DNA of 46,846 nucleotides from Natronospirillum sp. Lineage in GTDB: Bacteria; Pseudomonadota; Gammaproteobacteria; Pseudomonadales; Natronospirillaceae. Location of the stretch: contig NZ_JAIUMC010000017.1 of the NCBI RefSeq assembly GCF_022565775.1, positions 1 to 46,846 on the forward strand, read 5' to 3'. Positions 1 to 8,569 of the stretch are shown here, one piece after another (the stretch's first letter is position 1; every line of letters begins with the position of its first letter). A program made the translations under genes and the position numbers. The notes below the pieces were generated by a model. That model had not been told where the DNA came from, ran no database searches, and saw nothing but the letters and a program-made list of their open reading frames with translations.

Positions 1-1133
1 AGTGCCGTGGCGGCGCGATCAGGTGCGCCTCCGGCTTCTTTTGCCGCCTGCGCTTCCTTCGCGCTGGCATCAGCCGCCGGCCAGGTGACTCTGAATCGTC
101 CATCCCAGCCCGGCATGACCCGCTTGATGCGGTCTTCCACCGGAGGGTGGGTTGCCATCATGCGGTTGAAGCCGAGCTTGACGCCCTGCCCGAAAAACAT
201 GTGACTGAACTCATTGGCCTGCGCAGCCTCCAACCGGGAACCCTTGCTGTGTGCTCCGATTTTCACCAGTGCCCCGCCAATCCCCTGCGGCTCACGGGTG
301 AACTGGACGGCTGATGCATCGGCCAGATATTCGCGCTGACGGCTGACGGCCGACTTGATCAGATTGCCGAAAAACACGCCCGCATAACCGATAGCGGTCA
401 GCAAGGCACCGATGGACAGTATGGCGACTGCCGAATTGTCCTGACGACCGCGCCCACCGAAACGGCGATAGCGCATGCTGCGCAGCAGGGTCGACCCCAG
501 AAGACCGATGACCAGAATCCCGTGCAGGATGCTGACCAGACGCATATTCAGGCGCATGTCACCATGCAGGATGTGGCTGAATTCATGCGCCACCACGCCC
601 TGCAGCTCGGGGCGCGTCAGGTTGCTGATGCTACCTCGGGTGATACCGATAACGGCATCATCCGCCCGGTAGCCGGCGGCAAAGGCATTGATGCTGTCGT
701 CGTCCAGAACGTAGACCGGAGGCACCGGCATTCCGGAGGCCAGTGACATTTCTTCAACCACATTGAGAATTCGCTTCTCATCCGGATCATCCGTGTTGCC
801 ACTGATCAGGCGACCCCCAAGGGCTTCAGCCACGGCGCGACCACCGCGGTTAAGTTGCAGATGCTTGAACAGGCTGCCCAGCACCACCAGGCTCAGCACC
901 ACCGCCGCCACTCCCGCGACCAGCTCCACGGACAGCGCCGACAACACGCCCTCCGGTGACAGGTCAAGATTGACGGCTTGCGTCGAGGGTTGTTGCGACA
1001 GACCCATGAAGTAGATGGCGACCGCAATGACCAGTGTGGTCACCGCGATCAGTGCCGCCGTGGCCAGAATCAGCAAAAGGACAAGGCGCCCGGTCTTGCG
1101 CCGTGCCCTGTCCTGTTCGGTAAAGAAATCCAT
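1..1133 (-). CDS. M48 family zinc metalloprotease, membrane-bound (3' end outside window)
   Basis: Membrane-embedded zinc endopeptidase of the HtpX/M48 type, probably active in envelope protein quality control. The frame is open from an ATG at 1133 through the left edge (377 codons visible), so the C-terminus is missing. Two hydrophobic segments lie near the N-terminus (about residues 15-45 and 60-85) and another pair follows the active site. The zinc motif HEFSH starts at about residue 183, and a later EYLADASA segment supplies the third-ligand glutamate typical of M48. It lies 27 bases downstream of lemA in the same direction, a pairing common in bacteria, so the two are probably co-transcribed. 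Family assignment is firm. The substrate is unknown. Confidence 0.9.
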   Translation of the reverse strand, partial: MDFFTEQDRARRKTGRLVLLLILATAALIAVTTLVIAVAIYFMGLSQQPSTQAVNLDLSPEGVLSALSVELVAGVAAVVLSLVVLGSLFKHLQLNRGGRAVAEALGGRLISGNTDDPDEKRILNVVEEMSLASGMPVPPVYVLDDDSINAFAAGYRADDAVIGITRGSISNLTRPELQGVVAHEFSHILHGDMRLNMRLVSILHGILVIGLLGSTLLRSMRYRRFGGRGRQDNSAVAILSIGALLTAIGYAGVFFGNLIKSAVSRQREYLADASAVQFTREPQGIGGALVKIGAHSKGSRLEAAQANEFSHMFFGQGVKLGFNRMMATHPPVEDRIKRVMPGWDGRFRVTWPAADASAKEAQAAKEAGGAPDRAATA

Positions 1134-1160
1134 TGGTTTATCTTCCCTGATTCAGAAGCT

Positions 1161-1760
1161 CTATTGGAAAGAGACCTGGGGTGCGGCCTGAATCTGCGCA
1201 CTGTCCTCGAATTCGAGCAACGAGGCATCCTGGCTGTGGCCGAACACGCCAGCCAGAACGACTGGCGGAAAGCTTTGCCGATAGGTGTTGTAGGCCATTA
1301 CGGAATCATTGAAAGACTGGCGGGCAAAGGCTACCCGGTTTTCAGTGCTGGCCAGTTCCTCGGACAACTGCTGCATGTTCTGTGATGCCTTGAGGTCCGG
1401 ATAGGCCTCCATGACCACATTGAGTCGACCCATGGCCTGCGTCAGAGCGCCTTCGGCGCCGCCCAGATCCTTGATGGCCTTGGCACTGGCCGGATTCTCG
1501 GCTGCCGCTTTCAGTCCCGCTACCGCCGTATTGCGGGCTTCAGTGACCGATTGCAGCGTTTCGCGTTCGTGTTTGAGGTATCCTTTCGCCGTCTCCACCA
1601 GATTGGGGATAAGATCGTGGCGCCTTTTCAGTTGCACCTCGATCTGAGCAAAGGCATTCTGGAAACGGTTGCGCAGGGCAACCAGTCGGTTGTAGATCGC
1701 GATGACATACAGCACGATGGCTGCAACAACTGCCAGCGTAATAATGGTAGACAGTTCCAT
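1161..1760 (-). CDS. lemA: LemA family protein
   Basis: LemA-family protein of 199 residues: one N-terminal membrane helix (about residues 5-22), then a long helical domain. The family signature is visible in the segments YNRLVALRNR, IEVQLKRRHDLIPNLVE and TAKGYLKHE. ATG 1760 was chosen over an upstream in-frame ATG because it puts the membrane helix at the N-terminus and has AAGGAAAG just before it. The downstream M48 protease gene is the usual partner. The biochemical role of LemA proteins is not established. The gene is transcribed divergently from the SGNH esterase at 1833. Confidence 0.92.
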   Translation of the reverse strand: MELSTIITLAVVAAIVLYVIAIYNRLVALRNRFQNAFAQIEVQLKRRHDLIPNLVETAKGYLKHERETLQSVTEARNTAVAGLKAAAENPASAKAIKDLGGAEGALTQAMGRLNVVMEAYPDLKASQNMQQLSEELASTENRVAFARQSFNDSVMAYNTYRQSFPPVVLAGVFGHSQDASLLEFEDSAQIQAAPQVSFQ

Positions 1761-1832
1761 AATCTTTCCTTGCGCCGGACATTGATCAGTGGCGAAAATA
1801 GTAGCACGGTAACCCAGTAAGGACACCACCAC

Positions 1833-2459
1833 ATGCGCACAATCCTATGCTTTGGCGACTCCAACACCTGGGGGGCACCTCCCAGCCTGCCCAGTGAAGA
1901 GTTGCCCCGTTTCCCGCCCCATGTGCGCTGGCCCGGCGTCCTCGCCGAGCAACTGGGCGAAGACCATCAGGTGATCGAAAACGGTCTGTGCGGTCGCACC
2001 ACCTGCTATCGCGACCCGGTGCAAGGCGCCTGGCTGAGCGGGCTGGATCACCTGCCCGTCAGCCTGCTGACCCATGACCCGCTGGATCTGGTCATCCTCA
2101 TGCTGGGCACCAATGATCTCAAAAGCCGCTTCAATGCCGACGCCCGTACCATAGCCAACAATGTGGGCACCCTGGTGGAAACCGTGTGGGCGCACAGTGG
2201 CGAGGAATTGCCTGTACTGGTGATCTGTCCGCCCCAGGCCAAGAAGGTGTCGATCCCGCGCAGTCCCTTCGCCGGAGCCGACGCGCGCTCGGAAGCGTTC
2301 CCCCGCGAGTTTGCCCGCATGGCGGTTGAAAAGCAGGTGTCCTGGATTGATGCCGGGGAGTTTGTCGTCTCCAGTGACCTGGATGGCATTCATCTTGAAG
2401 CCAACGCACATCGCCTGCTGGGTGAAGTGGTAACCGACAAGGTACGCACCCTGCTATGA
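1833..2459 (+). CDS. SGNH/GDSL-family esterase, MsAcT/arylesterase-like
   Basis: Serine ester hydrolase of the SGNH superfamily, 208 residues, with no signal peptide and so probably cytoplasmic. Block I is FGDSNTWG with nucleophile Ser10, block III is MLGTNDLK, and block V is DGIH with Asp184 and His187. Spacing and overall wording (VRWPGVLAEQL, LDLVILMLGTND) closely resemble the Mycobacterium smegmatis acyltransferase/arylesterase MsAcT, judged from memory of that sequence. An AAGGA precedes the ATG by 9 bases. The stop overlaps the start of the rhomboid gene (ATGA), suggesting translational coupling. Expected activity is hydrolysis or acyl transfer on short-chain esters. The natural substrate is unknown. 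Confidence 0.88.
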   Translation: MRTILCFGDSNTWGAPPSLPSEELPRFPPHVRWPGVLAEQLGEDHQVIENGLCGRTTCYRDPVQGAWLSGLDHLPVSLLTHDPLDLVILMLGTNDLKSRFNADARTIANNVGTLVETVWAHSGEELPVLVICPPQAKKVSIPRSPFAGADARSEAFPREFARMAVEKQVSWIDAGEFVVSSDLDGIHLEANAHRLLGEVVTDKVRTLL

Positions 2460-3079
2460 GCCCATTGGCCCAGTTGCTGACCCCTCGGCCGGGGTACCGT
2501 ATTACCCCGTTGATCATTTACCTAAACACCGCCATATTTCTCTTTTTCGTCGTCCTGACGCAAAGTGTCATGTGGTTCCCGGCGCAGACACTGGCCGACT
2601 GGGGGGCCAACTTCGGACCCTGGACGACAGATGGTCAATGGTGGCGGCTGATTACCAGTGTCTTTCTGCATGGTGGGCTGCTGCACCTGGTGTTCAACAG
2701 CATCATTCTGGCGAACATTGGCTTTTTTCTGGAACCGCTGCTGGGCCGATGGCTCTATACCGGTCTTTATATCACCACGGGCATCATAGCCAGCCTGAGC
2801 AGCGTGTTCTTCAATTTTGGTGCGATCAGTGTCGGAGCTTCGGGCGCCATTTTCGGTTTGTACGGGTTTTTCCTGGCATTGCTGATGAGTGATTTGTTCA
2901 AGCCCGAAGTAAAGCGCAGCTTTCTGCGCGGTACAGTGGTGTTCATTGCGATCAATCTGGTGCTCGGCTTTACCGTGCCCATGATCGACAATGCAGCCCA
3001 CCTGGGCGGCGTTATCAGTGGCTTTTTGCTGGGGTTCATCGGGCTGCCACAGGTCAAGCGACGGGTCAGCCGTCGCTGA
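2456..3079 (+). CDS. Rhomboid family intramembrane serine protease
   Basis: Polytopic inner-membrane protease of 207 residues with about six hydrophobic helices. The catalytic dyad is visible: Ser129 in GASGAIFG and His182 in AAHLGG. The conserved loop-1 WR motif appears as QWWRLITSVFLH, followed by HLVFNS. The arrangement is that of the minimal 6-TM bacterial rhomboid, without an extra cytoplasmic domain. It overlaps the upstream esterase gene by four bases (ATGA) and converges on the diguanylate cyclase gene. The substrate cannot be told from sequence. Confidence 0.93.
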   Translation: MSPLAQLLTPRPGYRITPLIIYLNTAIFLFFVVLTQSVMWFPAQTLADWGANFGPWTTDGQWWRLITSVFLHGGLLHLVFNSIILANIGFFLEPLLGRWLYTGLYITTGIIASLSSVFFNFGAISVGASGAIFGLYGFFLALLMSDLFKPEVKRSFLRGTVVFIAINLVLGFTVPMIDNAAHLGGVISGFLLGFIGLPQVKRRVSRR

Positions 3080-3101
3080 GTCATGCCGTTTCGTCAGGCG
3101 A

Positions 3102-4796
3102 TCAGGCCGGAACCAGTTCTGACTGGTCTGCCTCGGCAATCACAACACGATCGCGTCCCTGTGCCTTGGCCGCATACATGGCTTGGTCTGCGGCCTCCAT
3201 CAGGCCGTTGCGATCCTGCCCATGCTGGCCATAAAGAGCCAGGCCGATACTGGCGGTGCAAACCAGATCCTTGTTCAGCAAGCGTACCGACTCGCCGATG
3301 GCCTGACGAATCTTGTCCGCAATCTGCAACGCTGCCTGATCCTCATGGATCGGATGCAGTACCACCACAAACTCGTCGCCCCCGATGCGCGCCACCAGAT
3401 CAGAACCGCGCAGCCGGGTCTTGATACGGTCCGCCACCACCCGCAGCAGATCATCCCCGAGGCGATGGCCATAATCATCATTGATCGGCTTGAAGCCATC
3501 CAGGTCAATGAACAGCAGCGCCAGCTTGTCCGATGACCGACCCATGTGCTGCAGCAGATCATCCAGACGTGTCTGCAGACTGCTGCGGTTCAGGCAGCCG
3601 GTCAGCGGATCATGGTCTGCCAGATGCTGCATGCGATCCTGATTGACCCGCATCATGCTGATCTGATACGAAATGACCAGCGCCAGCAGCAGCACTTCCA
3701 GCAACACGGCCAGCAAACCCAGATGCTCGATCAGCCACAGGTCACCTGTCGCCAGTTGCCGCGCGGTGATGGCCATCAGGGCCGGCACCAGAAAAGAAAA
3801 ATTGGCAATAAGATACAGCCAGGCTACCCGGTCACCCATGCGGGCCCGCGCAATTCCGGCGATCATGCCGTAGACCGCCATCAGGCCCACACCGATGCGG
3901 CAGAGTTCAAGTGACACACTGGGCCAGATCAAGGCAATCGGCCAAAAGGCGACCATGACAGCCGCCAGCGTCACGCCAAGGAGCCAGACACGAGAATGCT
4001 GCGCTCGACCAATGCGCAGCAGCCGCATCACAAACAGCACATAGCACAGATTGGACACCAGAATCGGGAAGCTGATCAGGTAGAAGTGCGTGGTCAGTCC
4101 CAGAGCCTGCGGTACCATCAGGGCTGTGCCGTTGTAGACAATGTTGCCCAGAATAAAGCCGACATACAGCAGGTCGGACGCCGAGCGCCGCCACAGCCCC
4201 AGATTCAGATAGTAAAATGCCAGTGCACCAAAGATGCCGAGCCCGATCAGCACAAAGGCTATCGTCTTGCGGTACTGCTGCTGGTAATCAGCCAGGGGAA
4301 ACAGCGCCGGCTCCGGCTGCGCGAGATAAAACGGACTGTCGGTGCGGGTTACAATGAAATACTCGCCAGCCGGCAGCGCGAGGCGCGCGCCGTGGCGCAT
4401 GATGAAGTCACTGGTGGTTGTTCTCTGCAGCCCCCCGCCGAGTGTTTCGACTTCACGGCCGGATGCGTCGTAAACCCGGTGCTCAAAGGTACCGATGACC
4501 GAAGAATGGCGAAAATCAATAACCCACTCACCGGCGTGCGGCAGGCTGACCTCCATCAGGTACCAACCCACACCTCCGGTCAGGGGCGGTGGTCCGGCCT
4601 CGGCTGGTCTGTCTGCCCATGGCTCGGGCCAGTCCGATTCAGGCGCAGCAATATCCACCCAGTGACCGGTTTGGTCGAGTGTCTGCGCTACGGCGGTCAG
4701 GCTGAAAACAGAAACGAGCAGCACGAAACTACAGACACTGGAGATCAGCCAACTCCGGGGCCTATTGTGCAATGGTTTCAAGGGCGTACACCTCAT
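3102..4796 (-). CDS. Diguanylate cyclase with 7TM (7TMR-DISM-type) sensor region
   Basis: Membrane sensor that should make c-di-GMP from two GTP. Of 564 residues, 1-38 look like a signal peptide. About 40-175 form a periplasmic beta-rich domain of the 7TMR-DISMED2 kind, about 178-385 hold seven hydrophobic helices, and about 395-555 form the GGDEF domain. The active-site motif GGDEF is intact at 472-476. An inhibitory I-site, RGSD at 463-466, has the usual five-residue spacing, so product inhibition is likely. ATG 4796 is the first start after an in-frame stop. It lacks a good ribosome site at normal spacing and overlaps the end of a tiny upstream reading frame. The sensed ligand is unknown. 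Confidence 0.9.
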   Translation of the reverse strand: MRCTPLKPLHNRPRSWLISSVCSFVLLVSVFSLTAVAQTLDQTGHWVDIAAPESDWPEPWADRPAEAGPPPLTGGVGWYLMEVSLPHAGEWVIDFRHSSVIGTFEHRVYDASGREVETLGGGLQRTTTSDFIMRHGARLALPAGEYFIVTRTDSPFYLAQPEPALFPLADYQQQYRKTIAFVLIGLGIFGALAFYYLNLGLWRRSASDLLYVGFILGNIVYNGTALMVPQALGLTTHFYLISFPILVSNLCYVLFVMRLLRIGRAQHSRVWLLGVTLAAVMVAFWPIALIWPSVSLELCRIGVGLMAVYGMIAGIARARMGDRVAWLYLIANFSFLVPALMAITARQLATGDLWLIEHLGLLAVLLEVLLLALVISYQISMMRVNQDRMQHLADHDPLTGCLNRSSLQTRLDDLLQHMGRSSDKLALLFIDLDGFKPINDDYGHRLGDDLLRVVADRIKTRLRGSDLVARIGGDEFVVVLHPIHEDQAALQIADKIRQAIGESVRLLNKDLVCTASIGLALYGQHGQDRNGLMEAADQAMYAAKAQGRDRVVIAEADQSELVPA

Positions 4797-4828
4797 GAAC
4801 GCAACGAAAGAGGTACGTTAACCTCCAT
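4794..4828 (-). promoter_or_regulatory. Possible leader mini-ORF and inverted repeat before the diguanylate cyclase
   Basis: On the minus strand an ATG at 4828 opens an 11-codon frame (MEVNVPLSLRS). Its stop TGA overlaps the cyclase ATG as ATGA. The inverted repeat GAGGT-N6-ACCTC at 4810-4825 lies within it. A TATAGT hexamer (complement of 4836-4841) sits eight bases before the mini-ORF ATG, so a transcript from it could be nearly leaderless. Coupling to the mini-ORF would explain the poor ribosome site of the cyclase gene. This is inference from layout only. Confidence 0.25.
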
Positions 4829-4883
4829 GAAACGGACTATAGCCGAATCTGCGTCACCAACATAGTGCGATTCTCACCCGAAA

Positions 4884-4913
4884 TGCCGGCCTGCAGCGCT
4901 GTGCAGGCCGGCA
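4884..4913 (-). terminator. Hairpin after the TRAP transporter operon
   Basis: A perfect 12-bp stem (TGCCGGCCTGCA / TGCAGGCCGGCA) with a six-base loop lies six bases beyond the permease stop codon. In the minus-strand direction it is followed only by TTT, so it is a strong hairpin with a weak U-tract. It probably ends or stabilises the 3' end of the transporter mRNA. Confidence 0.6.
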
Positions 4914-4918
4914 AGCTG

Positions 4919-6925
4919 TCAACTTTGTGCGGCGGCGGCGTTTTCCTTTCTGTAGTGCAGGAAGTTGAGCGCCACCATCAACACAATCGCCACACCTGCA
5001 ACAGCCTGGTGCCAGAACTCGGGGAAGAACACCAGCACGGTGGCGACCGCGATCACCGCGCGCATCCAGTTCTGCAGGCGGGTGAACAGGTAACCCTCTA
5101 TGGCGCCGGCAAAGGCCGCCAGCCCGAGTATGATCATCATGCCCTTCCACAGCAGTATGTCCAGCGAGGCCCCCATGATGATTTCCGGATGGAAGACCAT
5201 ATAGAGCGGTATCAGGTACAGCCCCTTGGCAAACTTCCAGGCCTGCACACTGGTTTCCATTGTTTTACTGCCCGATATGGCTGCGGCGGCATACGCCGCC
5301 AGTGCCACCGGTGGCGTCACGTTCGAATCCTGTGAATACCAGAACACCAGCAGGTGGGCGACCAGCAGCGGTACGCCAAACTGGGCAGTCAGCGCCGGAC
5401 CAACCAGAATGATCAGCACGATGTAGGCAGCCGTTACGGGCAGCCCCAGGCCGAGAATCAGACTGGCTATCGCGACCAGGAACACAGCGATGACCAGATT
5501 GCCGCCGGACAGAGCAATCATCATGGACGAGAACTTGAGGCCCAGGCCGGTCAGCCCGACGACGGCGACAATGATGCCCGCCACGCCACAGGCGATGCTG
5601 ACTGACAGTGCATTGCGGGCGCCCAGTTCCAGCCCTTGAAGGGTCTTGTGAAAGCCGACCAGCGTGGCCTGCCAGACGGCGTCCACCAGCCTGTTGTCAC
5701 GCCACCCCTGACGGGCAGCAAGCCAGAGCCCGTTGAGCCCCGCCACAACCAGAATACTGATGACCGCCCAGAACCCGACACGCAGCGGCGACAGCCCGGC
5801 CACCAGCAGGGCCACCAGGATCAGCACGGGAATAAGCAGGTACCAGCCCTTCATCAGAACCTCACTGACCACAGGCAGTTCTGAGGCTTTCATGCCGGTC
5901 ATGCCCTGCTTGAGGGCGATGATATGTACAAACAGATAGACGGTGGCGAAATACAGCAGCGCCGGGAAGACACTGACCTTGACCACGTCGATATAGGCAG
6001 TCCCGGTATACTCGGCAATCAGAAAGGCACCGGCGCCCATCAGCGGCGGCATGATTTGCCCACCGGTACTGGCTGCAGCCTCGACCCCCCCGGCCTGGGC
6101 AGGCTTGTAGCCCAGCTTTTTCATCAGAGGAATGGTAAAAGAACCGCTGGTCACCACATTGGCAATCGCGCTGCCGGAAATGGAGCCCATGGTGGCAGAC
6201 GCCAGCACCGCGGCCTTGGCTGGCCCGCCGCGCTGACGCCCGGTACCGGCAAAAGCCAGATCGATAAAGAAGCGCCCGGCGCCCGTGACTTCCAGCACGG
6301 CACCGAACAGCACGAAAACAAACACAAAGGTCGCCGCCACACCCAGCGGAATACCAAAGATACCTTCCTGGCCGAGATACAGTTGCGCGGCTACCCGCTC
6401 CATGCTGTAGCCCCGGTGGTTCAGAATGCCGGGCAACCATTCACCCAGCCACGGCAGTTCACCGCGTGCTCCGGCAAAGGCGTACAGAATGGCAATCAGA
6501 CCGATGATGGTGAGCCCCAGGCCTACGGCACGGCGGCTGGCCTCGAGCAGTGTAATCGTGGCAATGGTCGCGGCCAGAATATCCTGCTCGCTCCAGAAGC
6601 CGGCGCGCGCAAAAATAGCGTCGAGATTCCAGACGATGTAAAAGCCCGAATAGAAAGCGGCAGCAAAAAAACCGACATCGACCAAAGCCGCGATCGGCCC
6701 GCGCTTTTTGCCGAAGGGCGGGAAAATCAGAAACACCAGCATCATCACCAGAGACAGGTGAATGGTTCTCTGGTAGAACAGGCCCAGCGGCTGGATGCCG
6801 GCACCATAAAGTTGAAACAGGGACAAACCGATCGCCATGACGGCGGTAAACCAGATCAATGGTTTTGGCCCGGTGCGTTCAATAAAGGGTTTCTCTTCCA
6901 GGACCTCGGTGTTGAGCTGGGTCAT
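4919..6925 (-). CDS. TRAP transporter fused permease (4TM-12TM), TAXI type
   Basis: Inner-membrane permease of a TAXI-type TRAP transporter, which imports an organic anion by secondary (ion-coupled) transport with a periplasmic binding protein. The 668 residues are almost entirely hydrophobic helices, about 16-18. The N-terminal part matches the small DctQ-like subunit fused to the DctM-like large subunit, as is usual in TAXI systems. DctM-type signatures include GAVLEVTGAGRFF, GSISGSAIANVV, GFGL/GLGLPVTAAY-like loops and YSQDSNVTPPVALAA. It is the last gene of a three-gene operon, after the binding protein and a DUF1850 protein, 32 bases from the latter. The substrate is not shown by the permease. 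Confidence 0.93.
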   Translation of the reverse strand: MTQLNTEVLEEKPFIERTGPKPLIWFTAVMAIGLSLFQLYGAGIQPLGLFYQRTIHLSLVMMLVFLIFPPFGKKRGPIAALVDVGFFAAAFYSGFYIVWNLDAIFARAGFWSEQDILAATIATITLLEASRRAVGLGLTIIGLIAILYAFAGARGELPWLGEWLPGILNHRGYSMERVAAQLYLGQEGIFGIPLGVAATFVFVFVLFGAVLEVTGAGRFFIDLAFAGTGRQRGGPAKAAVLASATMGSISGSAIANVVTSGSFTIPLMKKLGYKPAQAGGVEAAASTGGQIMPPLMGAGAFLIAEYTGTAYIDVVKVSVFPALLYFATVYLFVHIIALKQGMTGMKASELPVVSEVLMKGWYLLIPVLILVALLVAGLSPLRVGFWAVISILVVAGLNGLWLAARQGWRDNRLVDAVWQATLVGFHKTLQGLELGARNALSVSIACGVAGIIVAVVGLTGLGLKFSSMMIALSGGNLVIAVFLVAIASLILGLGLPVTAAYIVLIILVGPALTAQFGVPLLVAHLLVFWYSQDSNVTPPVALAAYAAAAISGSKTMETSVQAWKFAKGLYLIPLYMVFHPEIIMGASLDILLWKGMMIILGLAAFAGAIEGYLFTRLQNWMRAVIAVATVLVFFPEFWHQAVAGVAIVLMVALNFLHYRKENAAAAQS

Positions 6926-6957
6926 TTCGCACTCCCGAATGACGTAAAACGGCTACC

Positions 6958-7440
6958 TCAGGGGTGGCCGCGCAACCGGAGCTCCAGGCGCTCTCCGGAA
7001 AAGTGTTGTGACAGGTCCAGATCCTGCTGTGCACTGACGATGCGATGGCCTACTCGTTCCGACCCCACCCTCAATCGCAGCGCATTGCCCGCCACGGGTT
7101 CATTGATGTTATTGATTATATATCCACCATTGCCGTCACTTTCGAGATCTCCACGCTCTGGAATATGATCCAGACCTGCGGCAAAATCGGGCTGATGGCT
7201 GCGCTGCAGCATCAGGCGCCCTTCTTCGACCGTGAAGCAGTCCCGCACCAGAAAGCCGGTCACCGAGTGATGCCAATGCAGACACCAGTCTCCGTCGGCA
7301 TCCAGCGGAACCTGAGCCACACGCTCTGATTCACCGGCACGATGGATATCCAGATAATAGACAGCATTGTGGGCTGCTGCTACCCAGGGTAGCAGCAGCC
7401 CAAGCAGAATGCCGGTCAATCGCAAGGGGATCAACGGCAT
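6958..7440 (-). CDS. DUF1850 domain-containing exported protein
   Basis: Small exported protein of 160 residues with a signal peptide (about 1-22, ending VAAA). The DUF1850 pattern is visible: WHHSVTGFLVRD, an FTVEEGRL strand, and a D-F-AAGLD segment. DUF1850 proteins are typically encoded beside TAXI TRAP transporters, and here the gene sits between the binding protein and the permease (28 and 32 bases from each). This implies a periplasmic accessory role, but no function is established for the family. Start ATG 7440 places the signal peptide correctly. Confidence 0.85.
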   Translation of the reverse strand: MPLIPLRLTGILLGLLLPWVAAAHNAVYYLDIHRAGESERVAQVPLDADGDWCLHWHHSVTGFLVRDCFTVEEGRLMLQRSHQPDFAAGLDHIPERGDLESDGNGGYIINNINEPVAGNALRLRVGSERVGHRIVSAQQDLDLSQHFSGERLELRLRGHP

Positions 7441-7468
7441 GGTGACTGATTCCTCAGTTCACCTGCGC

Positions 7469-8425
7469 TCAGCGCAGGCGATCCGGGATATCGGCACCGA
7501 CTTCCTCATAGTAGCGCAGTGCGCCAGGGTGCAGCGGGATGGGCGTGGCGCCCAGGCTGAAGGGCACGGTTGTGCTCTCTGCCGCCGGGTGGACGTCACG
7601 CAGTTCCTGCACATACTCGAACATGATCCGAGTGATGTTGTAGGCCAGCTCTTCGTCCATGGCTTCGTTCACTACCAGTACGTTGGGAGTACCGATGGTC
7701 AGTACGTCGTCGACACCTTCATACAGGCCAGCCGGCATGTCGTAGGGTGCAAAAGTCGGCTCAACCGCAATGGCATTGTCGATTTCTTCCTGGCTCAGTT
7801 CGATGACACGAATGTCACGTGATGTCGCCAGACTCATGATGGAGCTGGTCGGCGGACCAACACTCCAGAAACCAACATCAATGTCACCGTCACGCAGGGC
7901 ATCGGCCGTCTCGTTGAAGTTAAGGCGCTGCGTAGACCGAAAGTCATCGTAGCTCATGCCGTTGGCTTCCAGCAGCGTCTGGGCACTGACTTCAGTTCCA
8001 CTGCCCGGCGCACCAACAGAGACCCGCTGACCGGCCAGGTCACTCAATGAGTGAATGTCAGAGCTGGCCAGTACAACAATCTGCACGGCATTGGGATAAA
8101 TCGACCCGAGCGCGCGGATGTTTTCCAGCGCCCGACCTTCGAAAGGATCAGTCCCTTCATAAGCCGCCAGCACGGTATCGGCCAGAGCCAGAGCCATATC
8201 GGAGTCTTCACGGAACACCAGGCCCATATTTTCTACCGAGGCACCAGTCACCTCAGCCACACCTGTGTAGCCGTCGATATGACGACCAATCATTTCACCC
8301 AGACCACCGCCGATCGGATAATAAACACCACCGGTACCACCGGTAGCAATGGACAGCGAAGTATCTGCCTGAGCGCCCATGGCGAGACCCAGACCCAACG
8401 CGAGGGAAGGAATTAAACGACGCAT
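7469..8425 (-). CDS. TAXI family TRAP transporter solute-binding protein
   Basis: Periplasmic substrate-binding component, 318 residues. The signal peptide covers about 1-20 (ends AMGAQA). The mature start, SIATGGTGGVYYPIGG, is the TAXI family hallmark, followed by GASVENM, SVGAPGSGTE and VGFWSVG segments. It is the first gene of the transporter operon. GGAGAA lies upstream of ATG 8425, and a sigma-54 promoter about 80 bases further up. The few characterised TAXI proteins bind glutamate or related dicarboxylates (family knowledge). The DctBD-like regulators and GlaR-like gene nearby fit a dicarboxylate ligand, but this is inference. Confidence 0.94.
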   Translation of the reverse strand: MRRLIPSLALGLGLAMGAQADTSLSIATGGTGGVYYPIGGGLGEMIGRHIDGYTGVAEVTGASVENMGLVFREDSDMALALADTVLAAYEGTDPFEGRALENIRALGSIYPNAVQIVVLASSDIHSLSDLAGQRVSVGAPGSGTEVSAQTLLEANGMSYDDFRSTQRLNFNETADALRDGDIDVGFWSVGPPTSSIMSLATSRDIRVIELSQEEIDNAIAVEPTFAPYDMPAGLYEGVDDVLTIGTPNVLVVNEAMDEELAYNITRIMFEYVQELRDVHPAAESTTVPFSLGATPIPLHPGALRYYEEVGADIPDRLR

Positions 8426-8505
8426 AAATTGTTCTCCAGTATTTATTGTTGTACCTGTTTCACCCTGCTGCCCTGCACCCGGACAGCAGCGTTATCAGTG
8501 TTAGA

Positions 8506-8520
8506 GCAATGGCTATGCCA
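8506..8520 (-). promoter_or_regulatory. Sigma-54 (RpoN) promoter of the TRAP transporter operon
   Basis: The minus strand reads TGGCATAGCCATTGC, which fits the -24/-12 consensus TGGCAC-N5-TTGC with one mismatch and the exact GG-N10-GC spacing. Transcription should start near 8494, giving an untranslated leader of about 70 bases before the binding-protein ATG at 8425. A DctD-like sigma-54 activator is encoded 2.5 kb away, which supports function. Confidence 0.72.
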
Positions 8521-8569
8521 GATCGCCTTGCACAGGCAAAAAGAAACCGGGATCAGATCGGAGAGGCCC

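Noticed and set aside
5924-7168. Open frame of more than 400 codons on the plus strand across the TRAP permease
   Set aside because: Antisense shadow of the permease and DUF1850 genes, with low-complexity His/Gln/Arg translation and no motif.
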